DNA of 64,000 bases from Sphingobacterium oryzagri (lineage in GTDB: Bacteria > Bacteroidota > Bacteroidia > Sphingobacteriales > Sphingobacteriaceae). Positions 8,466 through 17,015 of this stretch are shown piece by piece. Location of the stretch: assembly GCF_028736175.1 (NCBI RefSeq), contig NZ_CP117880.1, positions 3,162,001 to 3,226,000 on the forward strand, given 5' to 3'. Position numbers and translations under genes: made by a program. The stretch's first letter is position 1, and every line of letters starts with the position of its first letter. The notes beneath the pieces are model-generated. The model was not told the origin of the DNA. It was given only the letters and a program-made list of their open reading frames with translations, and searched no databases.

Positions 8466-9371
8466 ATGTCGAGCACGCCAGCAAACAACGCGCTACATCC
8501 ACGTAATATCCATCGTACAGGATATGATATCAAAAAGTTGACGACAAAAAATCCGTCCCTTAAAAAGCATATCATCCTTACGCCTGTAGGCAAAGAATCT
8601 ATCAATTTTTCTGATCCGCAAGCCGTTTTTGAATTAAATAAAAGTTTACTGAAAACCGATTATCAAATCGATAACTGGTCTATCATTAAAAATAGCCTTT
8701 GTCCGCCCATTCCGGGCAGGGCAGATTATATGCATTACCTGGCCGATTTGTTGGCCTCCGAACGTGACGGCGTTATTCCTACCGGTCCGGAAATACACAT
8801 CTTGGATATCGGTACGGGATCATCCTGCATATACCCTATTCTCGGGCAGCGCATCTACCAGTGGAATTTTGTTGGCACCGATATCGAAGAAGCCGCACTT
8901 CAACATGCGCAGGCTACTTTAAAAACCAATGCTAGTTTGAAAAAAGCGGTACAGCTCCGTTTTCAGGAACAAAAAGAGCATGTTCTTAAAGGCGTGATCG
9001 CCAAAGACGATCGTTTTGACGCTGTCGTCTGTAATCCGCCCTTTTTTAAATCCCGGGAAGATAACTGGCAAAAAACCACAAAGAAATTTAACAACCTGAA
9101 CAAGAATAGTGATAAAATACCGGTGCAAAATTTTGGCGGGCATCCTAATGAACTCTGGTGCGAGGGTGGCGAACGTCAGTTTATACGTACCATGATTTAT
9201 GAAAGTATGGACTTTAAATCACAACTAGGCTGGATCACGACACTTGTATCAGATAAAGATAACCTAAAACCGCTGATTGCTATATTAGAATACCATAAGG
9301 TCGGTAAACTGGAAATAATTCCGATGACACAGGGTAACAAAAGCATACGCATATTGGCTTGGAAATGGTAA
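8466..9371 (+). CDS. rlmF: 23S rRNA (adenine-1618-N6)-methyltransferase RlmF
   Basis: This SAM-dependent enzyme methylates N6 of A1618 in 23S rRNA. The 301-residue protein begins with the family signature LHPRNIHRTGYD. The SAM-binding motif is ILDIGTGSSCIYPILG, near residue 115. The catalytic N6-adenine motif is CNPPFF, near residue 190. The C-terminal GNKSIRILAW is also typical of YbiN/RlmF proteins. The gene is monocistronic, with its own -7 box and a shared terminator before the convergent glmM. Confidence 0.94.
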   Translation: MSSTPANNALHPRNIHRTGYDIKKLTTKNPSLKKHIILTPVGKESINFSDPQAVFELNKSLLKTDYQIDNWSIIKNSLCPPIPGRADYMHYLADLLASERDGVIPTGPEIHILDIGTGSSCIYPILGQRIYQWNFVGTDIEEAALQHAQATLKTNASLKKAVQLRFQEQKEHVLKGVIAKDDRFDAVVCNPPFFKSREDNWQKTTKKFNNLNKNSDKIPVQNFGGHPNELWCEGGERQFIRTMIYESMDFKSQLGWITTLVSDKDNLKPLIAILEYHKVGKLEIIPMTQGNKSIRILAWKW

Positions 9372-9373
9372 AA

Positions 9374-9411
9374 AAATAAATAGAGCGGCTTTTCAGCCGC
9401 TCTATTTATTT
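9374..9411. terminator. Bidirectional terminator between rlmF and glmM
   Basis: A perfect 17-bp stem (arms 9374-9390 and 9395-9411, loop TTTC) starts three bases after the rlmF stop. It overlaps the last codons of the convergent glmM gene. A/T runs flank both sides, so it can act in both directions. Confidence 0.85.
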
Positions 9412-10788
9412 GATGATTGTTTCGATCTCTTCGATTATTCGCTGTGCGATTGCTTCAGCAGCTTCCTGCGTCGGCCCTTCTGAATAAATACGAATGATGG
9501 GCTCTGTATTAGACTTGCGCAAGTGCACCCATTCATTTTCGAAATCTATTTTCAACCCGTCGATGGTGGAATAGTTTTCGTTTTTGTATTTATCTTCCAT
9601 TTTACGCAGCAGGTCGTCAATATCCAATTCCGGTGTAAGGGTGATCTTGTTTTTGGACATGAAGTATTGCGGAAGCGCCGCGCGATAGGCAGAAGCTTTC
9701 TTCCCTAATTTTGCTAAATGACTGAGGAATATCGCAACGCCGACTAAGGCATCACGACCATAGTGCGATTCTGGATAAATGACGCCGCCATTGCCTTCGC
9801 CGCCAATTACTGCATTCACTTCTTTCATTTTGGTCACGACATTCACTTCACCCACGGCTGCCGCAAAATATTCACCGCCATGCTGCTGTGTCACGTCACG
9901 TAAAGCACGTGTTGAACTCAAATTGGAGACGGTATTTCCTTTGGTTTGTCCCAAAATATAGTCGGCTACTGCGACCAATGTATACTCTTCGCCAAAAAGT
10001 TCGCCATCTTCCATCATAAATACGAGACGATCGACATCCGGATCAACCGCAATACCTAAATCCGCTCCATTTGCTAAAACCGCTTCCGAAAGATCAGTCA
10101 AGTGCTCTTTCAACGGCTCCGGGTTATGTGGAAAATGTCCATTAGGCGTGCAGTGAATTTTATAGACCGTTTCGACACCAAGTGCTTCCAGCAATGCCGG
10201 AATAAAAATGCCCCCGGTGCTGTTAACAGCGTCTACGGCAATTTTAAAATTTGCCGAACGGATCGCTTCACGATCGACGATAGGAAGCGCTAAGACAGCA
10301 TCGATATGCTTTTGCAGATAACTCTCATCATGTACTTCTGTACCTAACGAACCTACCTCCGCAAAATCAAAATCCAGACTTTCTCCTAAGGCCAAAACTT
10401 CTTTGCCTTCTGCATCGCTGATAAACTCGCCAAGACTATTTAAAAGTTTCAGCGCATTCCATTGTCCCGGATTGTGCGAAGCCGTTAAAATGATACCGCC
10501 TGCGGCTTGTTCTAAAGGCACAGCAATTTCCACAGTGGGTGTGGTAGATAGACCAAGATTAACTACATCGGCACCGATACTTTGCAAAGCACCAACGACG
10601 AGATTACTTACCATTTCACCGGAAAGGCGCGCATCGCGCCCTACGACAATCTTCTTATTCCCTGTATTCCTGAGCAATATCTTCCCAAATGCTGCAGTAA
10701 ATTTGACAACGTCTATTGGCGTAAGTCCTTCGCCCGGTTTACCACCAATAGTCCCTCGGATACCCGATATCGATTTAATAAGTGTCAT
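9406..10788 (-). CDS. glmM: Phosphoglucosamine mutase / phosphohexomutase
   Basis: The 460-residue protein belongs to the alpha-D-phosphohexomutase family and most likely converts glucosamine 6-phosphate to glucosamine 1-phosphate for cell-wall precursor synthesis. The phosphoserine loop is TASHNPGQWN, with the active serine near residue 104. The Mg2+ loop is DPDVDR, the sugar-binding loop is GGEGNGG, and the C-terminal phosphate-binding loop is RKSNTEPIIRI. Phosphomannomutase or phosphoglucomutase activity is an alternative, because the family is hard to separate by motif. The start is the ATG at 10788; the codon two upstream is TTG. The gene is alone on its strand. Confidence 0.88.
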   Translation of the reverse strand: MTLIKSISGIRGTIGGKPGEGLTPIDVVKFTAAFGKILLRNTGNKKIVVGRDARLSGEMVSNLVVGALQSIGADVVNLGLSTTPTVEIAVPLEQAAGGIILTASHNPGQWNALKLLNSLGEFISDAEGKEVLALGESLDFDFAEVGSLGTEVHDESYLQKHIDAVLALPIVDREAIRSANFKIAVDAVNSTGGIFIPALLEALGVETVYKIHCTPNGHFPHNPEPLKEHLTDLSEAVLANGADLGIAVDPDVDRLVFMMEDGELFGEEYTLVAVADYILGQTKGNTVSNLSSTRALRDVTQQHGGEYFAAAVGEVNVVTKMKEVNAVIGGEGNGGVIYPESHYGRDALVGVAIFLSHLAKLGKKASAYRAALPQYFMSKNKITLTPELDIDDLLRKMEDKYKNENYSTIDGLKIDFENEWVHLRKSNTEPIIRIYSEGPTQEAAEAIAQRIIEEIETIIK

Positions 10789-10866
10789 AATCAATTATTT
10801 GCTTGTAAAAATAACTTTATCTGCTAAATATTCATATTTATCTTTCACAATTGCGCACAAAATAGC

Positions 10867-10874
10867 TACTTTTG
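10867..10874 (+). promoter_or_regulatory. -7 box for PAP2 / ZIP operon
   Basis: TACTTTTG matches TAnnTTTG, 85 bases before the PAP2 start. An upstream in-frame TTG at 10872 lies inside this box, which argues for the ATG at 10959. Confidence 0.45.
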
Positions 10875-10958
10875 TTGCAACATTGTATCATCTTGCAAAA
10901 ACGCATTGATGTACGTATTTATTCTTTACTTTTGGGGGTAATTAATAACAAGGAATTT

Positions 10959-11561
10959 ATGTTGAATCAACTCATTCATTTTGACCAAGAAGTTTTTTTG
11001 GCCATCAATCAAGGATTAAGTAATCCTTTTTTTGATTGGCTACTCCCCATTTTACGTAATCCTTACACCTGGGCTCCGCTCTATCTTTTCCTGATTATCT
11101 TTTTTATTAAGCATTACGGAAAGATGGGTGTTTTGATCGTAGCATTTACACTGGCCAATTTCGGCATTTCAGATGCCATTTCCTCTCATCTAATCAAGAA
11201 AAATGTAAAACGGATACGCCCGTGCAACGATCTTGTGTTTAAAAACGAGGTAAATATACGTGTGCGGTGCGGTGCTGGATTCAGTTTTACCTCCTCACAT
11301 GCTACCAACCATTTTGCGATGGCTTTCTTTTGGATCATGCTTTTCCGCAGACGCTGGAAACATGCTTTATGGCTGGGCGTAACCTGGGCTTCATTGATCA
11401 GTTTTTCACAGATTTATGTTGGTGTGCACTATCCTATTGATATCCTCTGTGGTGCCACGTTAGGCATATTGATCGGCACGGGTGTGGGATATCTTTTCAA
11501 ACGCTTTTTTCCTGATTTTTTTAAATCAACTAATACCCCACCAGCAATAGCAACAACATGA
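10959..11561 (+). CDS. PAP2-family membrane phosphatase
   Basis: This 200-residue integral membrane protein belongs to the PAP2 lipid phosphatase superfamily. It probably hydrolyses a lipid phosphate such as undecaprenyl pyrophosphate or phosphatidylglycerol phosphate. The three signature parts are present: KKNVKRIRP, FTSSHATNHF (catalytic histidine), and SFSQIYVGVHYPIDI. About five hydrophobic segments are visible. The ATG at 10959 is preceded by AAGGAA, and a longer in-frame extension is rejected. Its stop overlaps the start of the ZIP transporter (ATGA), so the two genes are coupled. The substrate is not determined by sequence. Confidence 0.88.
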   Translation: MLNQLIHFDQEVFLAINQGLSNPFFDWLLPILRNPYTWAPLYLFLIIFFIKHYGKMGVLIVAFTLANFGISDAISSHLIKKNVKRIRPCNDLVFKNEVNIRVRCGAGFSFTSSHATNHFAMAFFWIMLFRRRWKHALWLGVTWASLISFSQIYVGVHYPIDILCGATLGILIGTGVGYLFKRFFPDFFKSTNTPPAIATT

Positions 11562-12394
11562 GTTCATTCTTAATCGTCAGCATTTTATTCATTTCCGCTT
11601 TCGTCAGTGGATTGTCGGTCTTTTTTGTAAAACGAGACAACACCAATCTGCTTAAACTTGTCCTGTCCTTCAGTGGAGCTTACCTCTTCAGCATCACGGT
11701 GCTGCACCTGATTCCGCACGTTTACCTGACTGATAGTACACGTCCCGAAATTATCGGATTGTATATTTTGGGCGGTTTCTTGTTTCAACTCTTACTGGAG
11801 CAATTTTCGCAAGGTATTGAGCATGGACATATCCATCAGCACGATCATAGTGTATTTCCATTCGGCATTATGGTCAGTTTATGCTTACATGCCTTTTTAG
11901 AAGGTATGCCGCTGGCATCTGGTCATCAATCAGAATTGGTATTTGGCATTGCGATTCATCATATACCAGCAGCCTTTGCATTGGGTAGTTTATTGCTCAG
12001 CACCCGTTTAACCAAAGGTAAGATTGGATTTTTTATCTTGCTGTTTGCTGCTATGACGCCATTAGGCTTTATCACCAGCAAAGGTATCAGCAGTGGTGAT
12101 ATCGGTAATATTTCGCAGTATTTCGATAAGATCATGGCTATTGTTATCGGTATCTTCCTGCATATATCAACGACGATCTTATTCGAATCGGGTTCGGCAG
12201 ATCATCATAAATTCAATAAAAAGAAAATGGTGGCTGTATTGTTAGGCGTATTGGTATCATTGGGTAACTTTTTATTCGATGGACATGATCATCAGCATGG
12301 TGCCGAACATAAAACCCATCAGCACGACACACAACCTAAAGAACATGACGACCATCACGACCACGAGCATGATCATGATGGTCATCAACACTAA
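11558..12394 (+). CDS. ZIP-family divalent metal transporter
   Basis: This 278-residue inner-membrane protein is a ZIP-family transporter, likely for zinc or another divalent metal. Key motifs are HLIPHVY in an early helix, HAFLEGMPLA with the metal-site histidine and glutamate, and IHHIPAAFALGSLLL. About eight hydrophobic segments are seen. The C-terminal tail, from about residue 245, is very histidine- and aspartate-rich (HDDHHDHEHDHDG) and probably binds metal. The direction of transport is usually into the cytoplasm. The gene overlaps the PAP2 gene by four bases and overlaps the convergent MarR gene by four bases at its 3' end. Confidence 0.88.
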   Translation: MSSFLIVSILFISAFVSGLSVFFVKRDNTNLLKLVLSFSGAYLFSITVLHLIPHVYLTDSTRPEIIGLYILGGFLFQLLLEQFSQGIEHGHIHQHDHSVFPFGIMVSLCLHAFLEGMPLASGHQSELVFGIAIHHIPAAFALGSLLLSTRLTKGKIGFFILLFAAMTPLGFITSKGISSGDIGNISQYFDKIMAIVIGIFLHISTTILFESGSADHHKFNKKKMVAVLLGVLVSLGNFLFDGHDHQHGAEHKTHQHDTQPKEHDDHHDHEHDHDGHQH

Positions 12395-12858
12395 AGCGCT
12401 TCTGTATCTTCTCCGCGTAACTTATCCAGTAGATCGCTCAATTTAGCCGCATCTTTTTCTGATAAGTTACCGGGAAGCATATCAATGAGCATCATATCTT
12501 CCTCAATCTCATCCAAGAGATCGAGTCCTTTTTGCGTAATAAACAGATCTACCGATCGTTTATCCACTTTATTCTTTTCGCGCGATGCCAATCCCTTCGC
12601 CACAATACGGTCGACCAGACGCGAGATATCAGGTGTGTTACTAATCATGCGCGTACGCAATAAATTATTCGTCGTAGGCTCAGGCAGTTGGCCACGTAAA
12701 ATCCGCAACGCATTAAATTGCTGCAGCGTAATCTGTCGTTTCGACGCACGTTTTTCCAAAATGAGTCCTAGCCAGCTGGCCGTAAATAAAATATTGACGG
12801 TAGCCCGCTGCCAATCATTTGTAAATTTCTTCACTTTAAGTTCTTCTTCAATCTTCAT
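12391..12858 (-). CDS. MarR-family transcriptional regulator
   Basis: This 155-residue protein has a MarR-type winged helix. The recognition part covers TPDISRLVDRIVAKGL and the wing REKNKVDKRSVDLFITQKG; a C-terminal helix completes the dimer interface. The ligand is unknown. The upstream TTG (12864) is less likely than the ATG at 12858. It overlaps the ZIP gene tail-to-tail by four bases and is divergent from feoAB, with about 130 bases between starts. Regulation of either neighbour is possible but only inferred from position. Confidence 0.88.
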   Translation of the reverse strand: MKIEEELKVKKFTNDWQRATVNILFTASWLGLILEKRASKRQITLQQFNALRILRGQLPEPTTNNLLRTRMISNTPDISRLVDRIVAKGLASREKNKVDKRSVDLFITQKGLDLLDEIEEDMMLIDMLPGNLSEKDAAKLSDLLDKLRGEDTEAL

Positions 12859-12921
12859 GGGCAATGTTTATTAAAAACAAAAGTGTGACAACTAAAATCC
12901 GTAGAATAAATCTAAATTGGT

Positions 12922-12929
12922 TATCTTTG
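12922..12929 (+). promoter_or_regulatory. -7 box for feoAB
   Basis: TATCTTTG matches TAnnTTTG 62 bases before the feoA ATG. It makes an upstream in-frame TTG at 12931 an implausible start. No Fur-like box was recognised with confidence. Confidence 0.55.
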
Positions 12930-12990
12930 GTTGCACAGCGAAATAATTTCGATTACGAATATAAATTATATTATTATTTTAACAGAGATA

Positions 12991-13227
12991 ATGCAAAAAA
13001 GTTTCAGTCTAGATCTTTTAAAAGTAGGTGAAAAAGCGGTGATAAGCAAATTAAATGCGGCAGAACTGCCTTCTAAACTTCTTGAAATAGGGTTGCTCCC
13101 CGGATGTACTGTAGAGGTAAAGCACAAAGCGCCATTTAATGGCCCAATAGGTCTACACATCTTAAATTCCAATATTTTAATCGCCATCCGCAAGTCTGAA
13201 GCTACATACATTTTAGTCGAAAAATAA
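12991..13227 (+). CDS. feoA: Ferrous iron transport protein FeoA
   Basis: This 78-residue SH3-like protein is a cytoplasmic partner of FeoB. Diagnostic features are KLLEIGLLPGC-like sequence (LLEIGLLPGCTVEV) and the final IAIRKSEATYILV. The chosen ATG begins MQKSFSLDLL. A 20-residue upstream extension starting at TTG would begin immediately after the promoter box and is rejected. The gene precedes feoB by four bases and forms the feoA-feoB-small peptide operon. Confidence 0.93.
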   Translation: MQKSFSLDLLKVGEKAVISKLNAAELPSKLLEIGLLPGCTVEVKHKAPFNGPIGLHILNSNILIAIRKSEATYILVEK

Positions 13228-13231
13228 TTTT

Positions 13232-15334
13232 ATGAAAAACCCTATTATAGCCCTGCTGGGAAATCCCAATGTGGGAAAGACTTCTTTATTTAATCGCATT
13301 ACCAAACTTAACCAACGCGTAGGAAACTATCCTGGCATTACGGTAGAAAAAAGAGAAGGATCAGTCAAGGCAAATGGTAAAATATATACAATCGTTGATC
13401 TTCCAGGTACCTATACGTTATTTCCAACCTCGCTTGATGAAGAAATCGTTTTCAACACGCTAGCAAATAAAGAAAACCCTGCTTATCCCGACTTATTAAT
13501 TGTCGTTTCAGAACCCAACAATTTAAAACGTTCCATCGTCTTATATCAACAAGCGCGCGAGCTCGGCGTTCCGGCAATATTTGTTATCAATATGATAGAC
13601 GAACTGGCAAGCAAGGGGCTCGACATCGATTACCGTAAGCTGGAGCAATATCTCGGCACGAAAGTGTACACTACCGACGCGCGTACGGGAAAAGGCGTAC
13701 CAAGCCTTATCCAGGCTTTTGATCAGCGGCCAGCACATTATGCCGGGCAGTTTAAAGCGGACCCGAACTATGATGAAGCGCTAGAAGAAACCAAAAAAGC
13801 ATTTCCGCTGCACACGGAATACCAAACCTGGCAATTTTTGGCGCAAGATCATGTGTCGTTTGTTTCCCAACAACAACGTCAAGCCTTGGTCGAGATTCGT
13901 GCTAAATATCAAATAACGGCATCAGAACTGCAAAAATCGGAATCAATCCGCAGGAATGAACAGATTGCAAAGGATATCAAAGATTTTATCTTTGTCACTG
14001 AAAATCAACATATTAACCAAACGAATCGCCTGGATCGTGTGCTGTTGCATCCTTTTTGGGGATATGTCATCTTCTTTGCCATCTTATTTTTGTTATTTCA
14101 ATTGGTATTTGCCCTGTCTGCACCGGTGATGGACTGGATCGATGAGAATTTTTCAGCATTGGTCGATTATCTCGTGGTGACGCTGCCGGCAGGCCCAATA
14201 TCCGATTTATTTACGCAAGGCATTTTAGCCGGGATTGGCGGCATCGTCATATTTGTGCCGCAAATTGCGATACTTTTTATTTTAGTATCCTTAATGGAAG
14301 AAACCGGCTATATGAGTCGCGTGGTATTCCTGATGGACCGTTGGCTACGTCCTTACGGACTAAACGGAAAATCGGTTATTCCACTGATGTCGGGTGTAGG
14401 CTGTGCAATACCGGCGATCATGGCTGCCCGCAACATTGAAAATACGAAAGAGCGACTGATTACCATGTTGGTCACCCCGTTTATGACCTGTGCAGCGCGT
14501 TTACCGATTTATGTCGTCTTGATTGCATTAGTTATTCCAGATGACACCTTTTTGGGTTTCGGCTTACAAGGGCTTGTACTAAACTTGCTTTATATCTTGG
14601 GTGTTGTAGCGGCTTTGCTCTCCGCCTGGGTACTTGATAAGATCTTGAAAACGACCCACAAATCTTTCCTTATATTCGAATTACCTTCCTATAAAACACC
14701 CGATTGGAAAAATGTCGGGATGAATGTGTGGGATAAAACATCTGGTTTTTTGTTTGGTGCGGGTAAGATTATTTTAGCAATGGCGGTTATCCTCTGGGTA
14801 TTGGGCAGCTTTGGTCCAAACGATCGCTTCTCCGATGCGGAACGCTACGTGCAAGAAGCAAATCCCGACCTTACGGAAGAAGAGCTGGGCGAAGAAATTG
14901 CATCTTTCAAACTAGAACACTCTTTTTTGGGTTATATAGGTATGGGTATTGAACCGATAGTCGCGCCATTGGGTTATGATTGGAAAATGGGTATTGGTCT
15001 GGTTTCTTCGTTTGCTGCTCGTGAGGTGTTTGTAGGGACGATGGCAACTGTATATAGTCTAGGCGAAGATGTCGATATTGAAGATGACTCACAAAGAGAA
15101 ACATTGTTGAGCCGCATGAAATCGGAAATTAACAGAAATACGGGCAAACCGGCCTATAATTTAGCTTCCGGTATTTCGCTACTCCTTTTTTATGCATTCG
15201 CCATGCAGTGTATGAGTACTATAGCGATTATGAAGCGGGAGACAGGCTCCTGGAAATGGACGTTAATACAAACCGCCATGATGACAGGTGTAGCTTATAT
15301 TGTCGCTTTTATTGTTTATCAATTGATGAAATAA
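13232..15334 (+). CDS. feoB: Ferrous iron transporter FeoB
   Basis: This 700-residue protein imports Fe2+ across the inner membrane and couples an N-terminal G domain to a membrane pore. G1 is GNPNVGKTS at residues 10-18, G3 is DLPG at 56-59, and G4 is NMID at 120-123. The membrane part starts near residue 275. It contains the two Gate motifs, including SGVGCAIPAIMAARNI with its conserved cysteine and FMTCAARLPIYV. Length is normal. It sits between feoA and a FeoB-associated cysteine-rich peptide and should be induced by low iron, though no Fur site was identified here. Confidence 0.97.
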   Translation: MKNPIIALLGNPNVGKTSLFNRITKLNQRVGNYPGITVEKREGSVKANGKIYTIVDLPGTYTLFPTSLDEEIVFNTLANKENPAYPDLLIVVSEPNNLKRSIVLYQQARELGVPAIFVINMIDELASKGLDIDYRKLEQYLGTKVYTTDARTGKGVPSLIQAFDQRPAHYAGQFKADPNYDEALEETKKAFPLHTEYQTWQFLAQDHVSFVSQQQRQALVEIRAKYQITASELQKSESIRRNEQIAKDIKDFIFVTENQHINQTNRLDRVLLHPFWGYVIFFAILFLLFQLVFALSAPVMDWIDENFSALVDYLVVTLPAGPISDLFTQGILAGIGGIVIFVPQIAILFILVSLMEETGYMSRVVFLMDRWLRPYGLNGKSVIPLMSGVGCAIPAIMAARNIENTKERLITMLVTPFMTCAARLPIYVVLIALVIPDDTFLGFGLQGLVLNLLYILGVVAALLSAWVLDKILKTTHKSFLIFELPSYKTPDWKNVGMNVWDKTSGFLFGAGKIILAMAVILWVLGSFGPNDRFSDAERYVQEANPDLTEEELGEEIASFKLEHSFLGYIGMGIEPIVAPLGYDWKMGIGLVSSFAAREVFVGTMATVYSLGEDVDIEDDSQRETLLSRMKSEINRNTGKPAYNLASGISLLLFYAFAMQCMSTIAIMKRETGSWKWTLIQTAMMTGVAYIVAFIVYQLMK

Positions 15335-15343
15335 GGAGGTAAT

Positions 15344-15514
15344 ATGGATGCAATAATTCAGTACATCATTATTGGTGTGGTTTTTATAGCCGCGGTAGCA
15401 TATATTGTGAAGCGTTTTTTACCGTCAAAACGTAAAGGTGACGCTTGTGGCAAAGGTTGTGGCTGCGCGATGACAACGGCATCGCCGGGGCCGGACACGA
15501 ACAGAAAAAGATAA
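15344..15514 (+). CDS. FeoB-associated Cys-rich membrane peptide
   Basis: This 56-residue protein has one N-terminal transmembrane helix (IIIGVVFIAAVAYIV) followed by a basic segment and a cysteine cluster (ACGKGCGCAM). The pattern matches the FeoB-associated Cys-rich membrane protein family, whose exact role in iron transport is unclear. It starts nine bases after the feoB stop. A near-perfect Shine-Dalgarno (AAGGAGGT, 15333-15340) overlaps that stop, which is striking beside the SD-poor genes around it. A terminator follows 16 bases after the stop. Confidence 0.85.
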   Translation: MDAIIQYIIIGVVFIAAVAYIVKRFLPSKRKGDACGKGCGCAMTTASPGPDTNRKR

Positions 15515-15530
15515 TAATACACGATTTTCT

Positions 15531-15566
15531 AACGGCTTTATCAGGAAGATAAGGCCGTTCTCTTTT
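15531..15566 (+). terminator. Terminator of feo operon
   Basis: AACGGCTTTATC and GATAAGGCCGTT form a 12-bp stem with one wobble and an AGGAA loop, followed by CTCTTTT. Confidence 0.75.
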
Positions 15567-15685
15567 GTGGCTCTTGGTATACAGCAGTATAAAGGTATAA
15601 GAAGGATCTTTGTTGTAGTACACCGATCAATAAAATAAACGCCCAACAACACTATTAAATAGCCTGCTTTTCTTATTTTTACGGC

Positions 15686-16999
15686 ATGAACAGGGTTTTG
15701 ACTATCCGATTATGGTATCTGCTCATCATTTGTATTGCCTCCTCGCCTACTTTTGCGCAAAAGAAAAAGCAAAAGCAACGTTTTGAACGTTCACCAAAGC
15801 AAGAGCTGACTTATGATGACAACACCTATTTGCCGGTTATTCGTAGCGTGCAGTTTTACCCTGCTGGAAAAGATAATGAGTTGCCCGTTTATCCCATAGA
15901 TGGTTCCAGCGCGCTATTGCTTACGTTCGATGATTTACGAGCAGATGTCAGAAACTATTATTTTGGCATTGAACATTGCGATAAAGATTGGACACCGAGC
16001 CGCGCTACGGTATTGGATTACGTCAACGGATTTAACGAAGACCGGATAGAAGATTTCACAGCGTCTAAAGGCACCTTCCAACCGTATACGCGCTACAGCG
16101 CCAGCTTCCCTTCCAATAATACCAAACCAAAGCTAGCTGGAAACTATATATTAAAGGTTTATGAAGATGCAGACAAGCAACGTCTTATCCTGACCAGAAG
16201 ATTCTACGTGGTTAATAATCTGGTCAACATCGCGGCACAGATACAAAACTCCCTGCAAGTTGATAAACGGCTGAGCAATCAAAAGCTTAACGTCACGTTG
16301 ACCACAGCCTTGACTATTGCTAATCCGCAGCGTGATCTGAGCGTGCTGGTCATGCAAAACCAACGTCCGGACTATATGATGCGTTTGCAAACTCCAAATT
16401 TTTCTGGGAACAACGAATTTAAATATACAGATCGTGAAACGCTCGATTTCAAAGGAAACAACGAATTTCGCTTCGTAGATTTGCGCAGTTTCCGTGTTGC
16501 CTCCGAGCGCATGAAGACCATACTTATCGACTCGCTTCCTACGGTAGCGCTTTACACGGACGAAGATCTTCACGCCAACAGTTATGCTTCGACGTTTGAT
16601 GAAAATGGTCGGTTTTATTTACGAAACCGCGATTTGAATGATGAAGATATAGACGGCGACTATGCTACGGTTAATTTTTCGCTAAAAACAGACCGGGAAA
16701 CAAACGGTGCCATCTACTTAGTAGGTGGCTTTAACAACTACCAGCGTCGTGCCGAAAATAAAATGCACTACGACGAAGCCAGCCATTTGTGGAAGCTAAG
16801 CATACCATTAAAACAAGGTCTTTACGACTATGCCTATATTTTCGAAGATGAAAGAGGCGGACTGCAAACCGATTACTTCTCTGGAAGTCATTTTCAGACG
16901 GGCAATGATTATCAAATTCTGGTATACGTCAGACGTATGGGCACGTATTGGGATGAGCTCGTGGGTTTTAATGAAGTGAGTATCCATAATCGGAAATAG
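15686..16999 (+). CDS. Type IX secretion system plug-family protein (DUF5103)
   Basis: This 437-residue protein belongs to the family formerly called DUF5103. A Flavobacterium member of that family was seen plugging the SprA channel of the type IX secretion system. A signal peptide ends near residue 24 (SPTFAQ). Typical stretches are YLPVIRSVQFYP, FDDLRADVRNYYFGIEHCDKDW and GTFQPYTRYSASFPSNN near residues 50-150, and an immunoglobulin-like domain with GAIYLVGGFNNY toward the C-terminus. It should act in the periplasm. No other T9SS gene is in this window, so the function rests on family membership. The start is the ATG at 15686. Confidence 0.85.
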   Translation: MNRVLTIRLWYLLIICIASSPTFAQKKKQKQRFERSPKQELTYDDNTYLPVIRSVQFYPAGKDNELPVYPIDGSSALLLTFDDLRADVRNYYFGIEHCDKDWTPSRATVLDYVNGFNEDRIEDFTASKGTFQPYTRYSASFPSNNTKPKLAGNYILKVYEDADKQRLILTRRFYVVNNLVNIAAQIQNSLQVDKRLSNQKLNVTLTTALTIANPQRDLSVLVMQNQRPDYMMRLQTPNFSGNNEFKYTDRETLDFKGNNEFRFVDLRSFRVASERMKTILIDSLPTVALYTDEDLHANSYASTFDENGRFYLRNRDLNDEDIDGDYATVNFSLKTDRETNGAIYLVGGFNNYQRRAENKMHYDEASHLWKLSIPLKQGLYDYAYIFEDERGGLQTDYFSGSHFQTGNDYQILVYVRRMGTYWDELVGFNEVSIHNRK

Positions 17000-17015
17000 C
17001 AAAAATAGCGGTAAT

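Noticed and set aside
10403..10909. 168-codon frame antisense to glmM
   Set aside because: It is antisense to a clear phosphohexomutase with intact motifs.
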